From JBCFBK01 sp050173895 (GTDB lineage: Bacteria; Bacteroidota; Bacteroidia; Bacteroidales; Prolixibacteraceae): a DNA stretch of 5,902 nucleotides. The position numbers were made by a program, and so were the translations under genes. This document shows, one piece after another, positions 1 to 5,511 of this stretch. Where the stretch lies: the NCBI GenBank assembly GCA_050173895.1, contig JBFXKJ010000248.1:1-5902 (forward strand). The letters run 5' to 3'. Numbering within the stretch: position 1 is the first letter of the stretch; the number at the start of each line of letters is the position of its first letter. Below the pieces are notes generated by a model. That model was not told the DNA's origin and made no database searches. It saw only the letters and a list, made by a program, of their open reading frames with translations.

Positions 1-197
1 TAGCCCAGCGGCTGCCCTTTGATGGTAATCACGCCTTTTTCTGCCGAATAAACCTGATCAGCCGGAACGGAATTGTTTTCCACCACAAAATTCCAGTTTG
101 AGAGATTTTTCCCGTTGAAGAGTTTCACGGGCTTTTGTGCGATAGCTGCCTGAAAGAAAAAAAACAGGGCCAGGATAGATGTCGTCAGGAGTTTCAT
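1..197 (-). CDS. Secreted DUF1080 / 3-keto-disaccharide hydrolase-like protein, N-terminal part (runs off left edge)
   Basis: Partial gene; 65 full codons are visible from an ATG on the minus strand at 195-197, and the 3' part lies outside the window. Residues 1-20 (MKLLTTSILALFFFFQAAIA) form a Sec signal peptide, probably cut after AIA before QKPV. The mature start shows the typical opening of the DUF1080 family: LFNGKNLSNWNF (compare LFdGksLdgW), then GVITIKGQPLGY, where the family has a v-x-dGvi-x-x-x-G-x-p-x-G-y motif ahead of its jelly-roll strands. Known of the family: concanavalin-like beta-sandwich proteins, secreted or periplasmic, several of them acting on 3-keto-glycosides or other glycans. 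The exact substrate cannot be read from this fragment. The start is supported by the signal peptide and by a well-placed Bacteroidota promoter just upstream. It is transcribed away from the cyclase gene. Confidence 0.85.
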   Translation of the reverse strand, partial: MKLLTTSILALFFFFQAAIAQKPVKLFNGKNLSNWNFVVENNSVPADQVYSAEKGVITIKGQPLG

Positions 198-210
198 AGG
201 TTTTTTATTT

Positions 211-241
211 CAAACATACACAAAAATCAGATTTGTTCCAA
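211..241 (-). promoter_or_regulatory. Bacteroidota-type promoter for the DUF1080-like gene
   Basis: Read on the minus strand, TTG (239-241) is followed after exactly 20 nt by TATGTTTG (211-218). This fits the known Bacteroidota primary sigma consensus TTG or TTTG, N19-21, TAnnTTTG at every fixed position. The -7 box ends 13 nt before the ATG, so the transcript leader would be very short (well under 15 nt) and A-rich (AAATAAAAAACCT precedes the ATG). There is no Shine-Dalgarno sequence, as is usual in this phylum. Confidence 0.65.
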
Positions 242-273
242 TGGCCGGGAAAATTGGCTGGCACCTTGTGCCC

Positions 274-287
274 GCTAAAGGTTTAGC
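274..287. promoter_or_regulatory. 14-bp palindrome in divergent intergenic region, possible operator
   Basis: GCTAAAGGTTTAGC is a perfect 6-bp inverted repeat (GCTAAA / TTTAGC) around a 2-bp centre. It lies 33 bp upstream of the -33 box of the DUF1080-like gene and about 110 bp upstream of the cyclase start. It has no T-tract, so a regulator-binding site is more likely than a terminator. No regulator gene is in the window, and a 14-bp palindrome can occur by chance. Confidence 0.3.
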
Positions 288-340
288 CGAATTTCAGCGA
301 CGGAAAGCTCTTTTACCAGTTCTTTCCGGGGGTGGCCTAA

Positions 341-372
341 GTTTATTTTAAAAAGAGATTCGTTTATTTTAA
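341..372. repeat. 11-bp direct repeat GTTTATTTTAA, two copies 21 bp apart, ahead of the cyclase gene
   Basis: GTTTATTTTAA occurs at 341-351 and again at 362-372, start-to-start 21 bp, about two DNA helical turns, so both copies face the same side of the helix. The second copy runs into TAATTTAG (370-377), one mismatch from the -7 consensus TAnnTTTG and 18 nt before the cyclase ATG. The first copy covers roughly the -33 position, where a proper TTG is missing. The pair may be a regulator-binding site over a weak cyclase promoter, or simply AT-rich promoter DNA. Confidence 0.35.
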
Positions 373-395
373 TTTAGCAGGGCAATATCAGACGA

Positions 396-1583
396 ATGGA
401 GAAGAAAGGAACCATATCCGAAACGCAGGGTCAAAACACCCGCCATCACCGGGCACTGCTGCTGAGTAAGCTGATTTATAATCTCGTCTCATGGAATGTC
501 CTTCTACGGCTGTTTTTGTACCTGAACGTGTTAGTTTATCCGGAAATAGCCACATCGGGGGCTAAAGTTTTTCAACTCATGTACCAAAACGGCTGGATCA
601 TTGGCGTTATGGCCTCTACAATTGCCTTTGTCTCCTGGCTTCAGGAAGATATACTTTTCTACCGTTATCTGTCAAAAAAAAGTCTGGGCGTGCTGATGTT
701 GCTCCGGATCATTTTTTTAACGATTATTCTGATCACCGTTTTCCTGATCACCGCGCTGTACCATTATCATGACAGGATTTTCACCGGGTTTTCCGAATAT
801 TTATTGCTTATCAAGTGGTTTTTCCTGAATCATGCGGCATTGTATTTATTTACGGTAGGTATTCTGATTTCCTTTCTGATTAATTTCTCCAAAGCCATCA
901 AATCGAAAGTGGGTTATGAAAACTTTTACAGGGTTATCTCGGGCTATTACCGGACCCCCCGGGAGGAGAACCGGATCTTCATCTTTATCGATCTGATCTC
1001 CTCCACCCGGTATGCCGAATTACTCGGGCATAAGAGGTACAGCGCTTTTCTGCAGGCTTGTTTTTTGGAACTGGGACTGCTCGAAATCAAGTACCATGCC
1101 ATGCAGTACCAGATTATCGGCGATGAGGTGGTGCTTAGCTGGGAAGCTTCAAAGATCAAAAACTTCAAAAATGCCGTTAATTTTTATTATGAATTTACCG
1201 GACAACTTCACCGGAAACGAAGTTACTTCGAAAAGGCCTTCGGCGTTATCCCGGAATTTACTGCATCGATCAATTCGGGAAAGATCATGGTGGCAGAGGT
1301 TGGCACCATCAAAAGTGAAATAGCCTTTCATGGCGACGTGCTGAATACGGCGGCCCGGATTCAAAAACAATGCAAGAGTTATAACAGAAGGCTGTTGGTT
1401 ACCAAGCAATTTGCCAAAAAGTTTGGAGAGGTATCGTCCGGCTATCGGATTGAATGGCTTGCACTCGACTCCCTGGCAGGCAAACAAAATCCGGTCGATA
1501 TCTATGCGATCGAGCCGGTGGAAAAGGAATTGTTACCAGAACCTTCTTCCCACACGAAAATCATTGGACAGGGCGAAAAATAA
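396..1583 (+). CDS. Membrane-anchored class III nucleotidyl cyclase (adenylate/guanylate cyclase domain protein)
   Basis: Predicted to make a 3',5'-cyclic nucleotide at the inner membrane. The 395-residue protein has a hydrophobic N-terminal half with about four membrane spans (near 31-50, 66-85, 98-122 and 141-165), a short linker with GYYRTPREENRIF, then a cytosolic catalytic domain at about 192-345. Visible catalytic features: metal-binding D199 in IFIDLISST, second metal aspartate D243 in IIGDEVV, and the transition-state pair N317 and R321 in HGDVLNTAARIQ. All metal and transition-state residues are present, so activity is likely. The base-reading positions are unusual: Q239 replaces the usual Lys three residues before GD, and A310 replaces the usual Asp/Thr three residues before HGD's glycine. 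As far as I recall, the glutamine is common in this Bacteroidota four-TM family, so the nucleotide used cannot be called. No separate sensor domain is seen; the membrane part may sense. The downstream HD-PycTM gene is convergent, 12 nt between stops. No Shine-Dalgarno sequence precedes the ATG. Confidence 0.9.
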   Translation: MEKKGTISETQGQNTRHHRALLLSKLIYNLVSWNVLLRLFLYLNVLVYPEIATSGAKVFQLMYQNGWIIGVMASTIAFVSWLQEDILFYRYLSKKSLGVLMLLRIIFLTIILITVFLITALYHYHDRIFTGFSEYLLLIKWFFLNHAALYLFTVGILISFLINFSKAIKSKVGYENFYRVISGYYRTPREENRIFIFIDLISSTRYAELLGHKRYSAFLQACFLELGLLEIKYHAMQYQIIGDEVVLSWEASKIKNFKNAVNFYYEFTGQLHRKRSYFEKAFGVIPEFTASINSGKIMVAEVGTIKSEIAFHGDVLNTAARIQKQCKSYNRRLLVTKQFAKKFGEVSSGYRIEWLALDSLAGKQNPVDIYAIEPVEKELLPEPSSHTKIIGQGEK

Positions 1584-1591
1584 ATTTGCCC
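1571..1591. terminator. Hairpin between the convergent cyclase and HD-PycTM genes, possible terminator
   Basis: GGGCGAA (1571-1577) can pair with TTTGCCC (1585-1591): seven pairs including one G:U, with a 7-nt loop AAATAAA that contains the cyclase stop codon. It fills the 12-nt gap between the two stop codons. No T-tract follows on either strand, so it is not a classical intrinsic terminator; on the minus strand the wobble becomes an A:C mismatch. It may instead protect the mRNA 3' end. Overlapping convergent transcripts are the alternative. Confidence 0.3.
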
Positions 1592-1595
1592 CGGG

Positions 1596-2774
1596 TTAAT
1601 TGGTCGTCAGGTGCAGAACAACGAAGACTATGGCAGCAAGGATAAAACCATACATAAAGACGTCATAGGCAGTACGGAGCAATTTATATTTCCGGAACAG
1701 CGATTTTCCGAGATAATACTGGTCCTTAATCATATTTGAATACAGATAATCGTAGTCATTCATCATTTCTCTCACGGCCGCCTGATAACGGGAGTAATTG
1801 ATCGGATGAAAGTTCCCGAAAAAAAGCAGGTTTACCCGCCGTGCTTTCAGATCATCTTCGGTATATTTTTTTGAACTGAGTTGAGGCCGGCACGAAAGGA
1901 TGGCAAAGACGAGCGAAAGAAGGGTGCAAAAAAATAAAATAATGACAGGAATCAGCAATTCGTTTCGCGGAAAGCTGTCTCCCAAAATATTCGAAAACGG
2001 CTGTGCCGACATCAGTGCTGCTGAAACAGACAATAATATCGAGTTAATTGAAATAAGAATATTGGCCTTTTTATCGGCAATGGCGCTGAGACGAATCTGA
2101 TTGCTTGCCGTGAGACGAAACATGGATTCAATTCCTTTTTCGGTGGATCGGGAATTCGCAGGTGACTTTTTGGGTTTTCCGGTTTCCTGTTCTCCGATGA
2201 GGCTCCTGACTTTTTCAATATTTCGTATCTTTACCGGCTCAAACTTATTTACAGCAAAGGAGGTATAGAACTGCTGCCGCTCCATGAAGGCCAGGGTGCC
2301 TTTCCAATAATCGAGCGGCTGCACTTCGCAGTTGCCACAGGCCGAACGTTCTTTGCGTAATTTTTTTGAAATTGTAATAAACTCAGGATCACCAAGATGA
2401 GAGACATCAGCATCCATAATGACCTTCTCCGGCAGCGTAAGCGGCTCATGATCACGTCTGGTGGCACTGATACAAGCCTCAACCACATCTCCGGTTTCGG
2501 GGGGGACCGCATGTTGCGCCAGGAAGGAGCGGACAATCTGAATGCTGTGGAATTCATGATCTTCCAGTTGAACCATGTAACCAATGTCGTGAAACCAGGC
2601 AGCAATCAGCACCGCCTGCATTTCTCTCTCATCCAGTCCCTCTCTTCTGCCAATTTCCTCCGCCTGCCGCACAACATGAAGCGTATGTTCCAGCGTGTGA
2701 AAGGTGTATTTGGGATCTCTGTTCTGACTAAAGAAATCAATAACGAACAATTTTGCCTGATCAGTTATTTCCAT
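1596..2774 (-). CDS. HD phosphohydrolase domain fused to PycTM (Pycsar effector-type) membrane domain
   Basis: 392 residues, two domains. Residues about 5-190 are an HD-superfamily metal-dependent phosphohydrolase: H26 and H30 in FHTLEHTLHVV, the signature H62-D63 in AAWFHDIGY, further H73 and H76, and D121/D123 in MDADVSHLG. The metal-ligand set (H, HD, D) looks intact, so hydrolysis of a phosphoester such as a cyclic nucleotide or nucleotide is plausible. A polar linker (about 193-216) leads to the PycTM domain (DUF5706): the ADKKANILISINSILLS motif starts TM1 (about 237-257), then TM2 (272-294), a cytosolic stretch with LLFFGNF and YSNMIKDQYYLGKSL, and TM3 (369-389). Known: PycTM is the membrane-impairing effector of Pycsar systems, triggered by cyclic pyrimidines; HD-PycTM fusions are widespread in Bacteroidota and their role there is not settled. 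An odd CGNC motif lies at 146-149. Start ATG is supported by the complete HD N-terminus. M218 could serve as an internal start for PycTM alone, without positive evidence. Confidence 0.9.
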   Translation of the reverse strand: MEITDQAKLFVIDFFSQNRDPKYTFHTLEHTLHVVRQAEEIGRREGLDEREMQAVLIAAWFHDIGYMVQLEDHEFHSIQIVRSFLAQHAVPPETGDVVEACISATRRDHEPLTLPEKVIMDADVSHLGDPEFITISKKLRKERSACGNCEVQPLDYWKGTLAFMERQQFYTSFAVNKFEPVKIRNIEKVRSLIGEQETGKPKKSPANSRSTEKGIESMFRLTASNQIRLSAIADKKANILISINSILLSVSAALMSAQPFSNILGDSFPRNELLIPVIILFFCTLLSLVFAILSCRPQLSSKKYTEDDLKARRVNLLFFGNFHPINYSRYQAAVREMMNDYDYLYSNMIKDQYYLGKSLFRKYKLLRTAYDVFMYGFILAAIVFVVLHLTTN

Positions 2775-2853
2775 AATGGTAATTTCAGGATGCAGACACT
2801 AAAAATATAAAATTAGACTGACTGCGCTTCGGATGAACAGTTAAAAAACATCA
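2775..2853. promoter_or_regulatory. Divergent promoter region between HD-PycTM and kinase-like/barrel genes
   Basis: This 79-bp gap must hold the 5' signals of both flanking genes. Its core, CTAAAAATATAAAATTAG (2799-2816), is AT-rich with CTAA/TTAG ends, extended by an imperfect CAG...CTG pair (2793-2795 and 2818-2820). On the minus strand TATATTTT (2802-2809) is one mismatch from the Bacteroidota -7 consensus TAnnTTTG, 27 nt before the HD-PycTM ATG, but no matching TTG lies 19-21 nt upstream. No good plus-strand promoter match is seen. No Shine-Dalgarno sequence precedes either gene; the plus-strand gene has an A-rich leader (TTAAAAAACATCA). Confidence 0.4.
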
Positions 2854-5511
2854 ATGCGAAAAATTATTTTTCATATCGTGCTCCTGCTCATGACCTGTTC
2901 CGGCACAGCGCCCGGAATGACCCGGACGTTTCCTGCTCAGGAGGCCGTGCTTCCCGACAGTGTCATTCATCCGGCAAGCAGACAGTATAAAGCTTCCCGG
3001 AAAAAACAGAAATGGATGGGCAAAAACTACAGGGATGTATGGAGTTTGCCTGTGAAGGTCCCTGTTTTTGATATCGGCACGGAAAAAGGTGGTCTTAAGA
3101 TTCTCAAGAGCGGAGGCGGACAGCAAACCCAATCTATCAGACTTGAGGATAACCAGGGGCATCAGTTCGCGCTTCGTTCTTTGGAAAAATTTGTGGAAGG
3201 TGCGCTTCCGGAGAATGTGCATCACACCTTTGCCGTTGATGTGGTCCAGGACAATATTTCCGCATCGAATCCTTATGCGGCTATGCCCGTTGCCCGGCTG
3301 GCGGAATCGGCAGGCATCATGCACACGAACCCCAGGGTGGTCTTTGTTCCCCATGATGCCCGTCTTGGCAAATACCGGAAAGATTTTTCGGGAAATTTAT
3401 TTTTAATGGAAGAAAGACCCTCCGGTGACTGGTCTCAGACGGAAAGTTTCGGCTTTTCGGATGATATTGCCGGAACCGATGACGTGCTGGAGGCGATAAT
3501 GGAATCGCCGGCTCATCAGGTCGATCAGAAGGCCGTGCTGAAGGCACGGATCTTCGATACCTTCATTAATGACTGGGACCGGCATGATGATCAGTGGCGG
3601 TGGGCATCATTTAAGCAGGAAGGCAAGACCGTTTACCGGCCAATACCGCGCGACCGCGATCAGGCTTTTTATGTCAATGAAGGAATTCTTCCCTGGATTG
3701 CTTCACGAAAATGGCTGATGCCTAAAATACAGGGATTTGCTCCGGTAACACGCAATATGGATGGCCTGATCTATAATGCCCGGTATTTTGACCGGACTTT
3801 TCTTAACCAGCCTTCCTGGAACGACTGGCAAACGGCCGTTCATACGCTGCAATCCTTGCTTACTGATGAGCAGATTGAACTGGCCATGCAGGAATTTCCC
3901 GAAGAAGTACAGCCCCTGGTCGCAGAGAAAACAGCTTCAATCCTGAAACAAAGAAGGGACCACCTCGAACAAATGGCCCGCCGGCACTACCTTACACTGG
4001 CAAAGCAGGTAGATGTCACCGGCACTGACAGGGCCGACTGGTTTGAAGTGAACCGCAAGGCCAACGGACAGACCCTGGTCTCAATTTATTCGCGGATTTC
4101 CGGAACTGTGATGCAGAAGCCCTGGTACCAGCGGGTATTCCAGGCTGATGAAACCGCAGAGATCCGGCTGTATGGGATGGACGGGGAGGATCACTATGCC
4201 TTGTCCGGGGAGGTGACAAAAGGAAGCCGGATACGCATCATCGGAGGAAAAGGAGCCGACACCATTGTAAACCAGTCGGTAGTGAAAAAACCGGGAAAGC
4301 AAACCCTGATCTATGATCTGAAAAAAAACACGGCAGTCAGTCCCGGAAAAGACGCACGGATTAAACTGTCAGGCACCCCTGCCATAAACACATACGATCG
4401 CAAAGCTTTCCGGTATAATGTGGTTACACCGGGAGTTTGGCTTGGTTACAATCAGGACGACGGCATCTTTATCGGGGGAGGTCCGGTTTTTAATAATTAC
4501 CGTTTCCGCCGGCACGACAGCCGTTCGGTCATGGCCAATTTTGCTACCAAAACCAGCGCTTTTAATGTGCGCTACCAATTTGATTCCGAGAGTGAAATCA
4601 GAGGATTTGATCATCATGCAGGGGTTGAACTGAAGGCTCCCAACTATGTGATGAACTATTTCGGAATGGGAAACGAAAGCCTGAAAGATGACGCCTTTGG
4701 CGACGAATATTACAGACTGAATGTCAACCAGCTGATCCTGAATTATGCCCTGGGGTACAGATGGGGAAAAACAGCCCGTGAAAAAAAGGAAGAAGATGAA
4801 GAGGAAGTAAAGGCAGACAAAAAAGTCAACCAGAGTGAGCTTCTGCTTGGTGCATTCTTCAAAAGCTCGGATGTTGAAGAGCAAGCTGGTCACTTTATCT
4901 CCGACCTTGCCCGGAACGGACTGACAAAAGATGATCTGAGCCAAAAAATATTTTCAGGGATATATGCCCAATACAGCTATTCAAAGCTCAATAATGAAAT
5001 CAATCCGTATGAAGGATATCAGGTTGTTTTTTCAGGAGAACAGTTCTTTCACCTCAATGACGAACAGAACCATTTTTTTCGTCTAAACGCCGATCTGCGG
5101 GCCTACCTGAGTCTTCTTGACAATTCCCGGGCGGTTTTAGCTATACGCGCCGGAGGAACACGTAATTTTGGTGACTTTAATTTTCTGGAGGCGGCAAAAC
5201 TGGGAGGCAAGACCAACCTCCGCGGTTACCTGTCCGACCGGTTCCATGGTCATTCTTCCTTCTATCAAAACATGGAAATGCGTTTTAAGTTATCCGACTT
5301 CTCCTCTTATATTCTGAACGGCGAACTTGGCGTGCTGGGATTTTATGATGCGGGAAAAGTCTGGGCTGAAAACGAAGAATCGGACAAATGGCATCAGGGA
5401 TACGGCGGCGGATTTTGGGTTTCGCCTTTTGAAATGGCTGTTTTCACAGTCACCTACAATGGGAGCAGGGAAGATAAGATGCTTCAGGTCACCTTAAATT
5501 TCAAATTTTGA
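2854..5511 (+). CDS. Exported kinase-like domain fused to BamA/TamA (D15)-type outer-membrane beta-barrel
   Basis: 885 residues. An N-terminal signal sequence (1-28) ends near PAQ. Residues about 55-385 match, from memory, a conserved Bacteroidota region usually placed between a metallophosphoesterase and a D15 barrel in longer proteins (about 1,200 residues); here the phosphoesterase is absent. This region resembles an atypical kinase: Gly-rich GGGQQT (87-92), LRSLEK with K112, NDWDRHDDQWRW (239-250) like the DRH catalytic loop of Fam20C-type kinases, and PIPRDRDQAF (263-272) like a metal-binding DFG segment. Residues 441-472 carry two RTX-like motifs. From about 520 the sequence alternates as amphipathic strands; LGGKTNLRGY (783-792) resembles the (V/L)RG(F/Y) loop-6 motif of BamA, and the chain ends in VTLNFKF with a terminal Phe, as barrels do. 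A Lys/Glu-rich insert lies at 639-660. It should sit in the outer membrane with the N-terminal region in the periplasm. Its stop overlaps the next gene. Barrel assignment is firm; kinase fold is inference. Confidence 0.85.
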   Translation: MRKIIFHIVLLLMTCSGTAPGMTRTFPAQEAVLPDSVIHPASRQYKASRKKQKWMGKNYRDVWSLPVKVPVFDIGTEKGGLKILKSGGGQQTQSIRLEDNQGHQFALRSLEKFVEGALPENVHHTFAVDVVQDNISASNPYAAMPVARLAESAGIMHTNPRVVFVPHDARLGKYRKDFSGNLFLMEERPSGDWSQTESFGFSDDIAGTDDVLEAIMESPAHQVDQKAVLKARIFDTFINDWDRHDDQWRWASFKQEGKTVYRPIPRDRDQAFYVNEGILPWIASRKWLMPKIQGFAPVTRNMDGLIYNARYFDRTFLNQPSWNDWQTAVHTLQSLLTDEQIELAMQEFPEEVQPLVAEKTASILKQRRDHLEQMARRHYLTLAKQVDVTGTDRADWFEVNRKANGQTLVSIYSRISGTVMQKPWYQRVFQADETAEIRLYGMDGEDHYALSGEVTKGSRIRIIGGKGADTIVNQSVVKKPGKQTLIYDLKKNTAVSPGKDARIKLSGTPAINTYDRKAFRYNVVTPGVWLGYNQDDGIFIGGGPVFNNYRFRRHDSRSVMANFATKTSAFNVRYQFDSESEIRGFDHHAGVELKAPNYVMNYFGMGNESLKDDAFGDEYYRLNVNQLILNYALGYRWGKTAREKKEEDEEEVKADKKVNQSELLLGAFFKSSDVEEQAGHFISDLARNGLTKDDLSQKIFSGIYAQYSYSKLNNEINPYEGYQVVFSGEQFFHLNDEQNHFFRLNADLRAYLSLLDNSRAVLAIRAGGTRNFGDFNFLEAAKLGGKTNLRGYLSDRFHGHSSFYQNMEMRFKLSDFSSYILNGELGVLGFYDAGKVWAENEESDKWHQGYGGGFWVSPFEMAVFTVTYNGSREDKMLQVTLNFKF

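Noticed and set aside
2121..2160. Splitting HD-PycTM into two genes at the linker (ATG at residue 218)
   Set aside because: The frame is continuous with no stop, and HD-PycTM fusions of this length are a known arrangement.
396..2774. Calling the cyclase/HD-PycTM pair a bona fide Pycsar defence system
   Set aside because: The genes are convergent, not an operon; the cyclase is the membrane-anchored type common in Bacteroidota chromosomes; the effector has an extra HD domain; no mobile-element or other defence genes are seen. It is kept as a hypothesis only.
2397..2810. 137-codon plus-strand open frame across the start of the HD-PycTM gene and its upstream gap
   Set aside because: It is antisense to the well-supported HD domain, its translation shows no recognisable domain, and it has no promoter or start-site support.
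2854..2898. Lipoprotein signal (LMTC) at the start of the barrel protein
   Set aside because: The residue before Cys is Thr, not the usual Gly/Ala/Ser, and integral barrels are normally cut by signal peptidase I; PAQ near residue 28 is a better site.
2851..3354. 167-codon minus-strand open frame opposite the kinase-like region
   Set aside because: Antisense to a conserved protein region, with no domain or signal of its own.
4369..4944. 191-codon minus-strand open frame inside the barrel-coding region
   Set aside because: Antisense shadow of a clear beta-barrel; its hydrophobic run is the complement of the Lys/Glu-rich insert codons.
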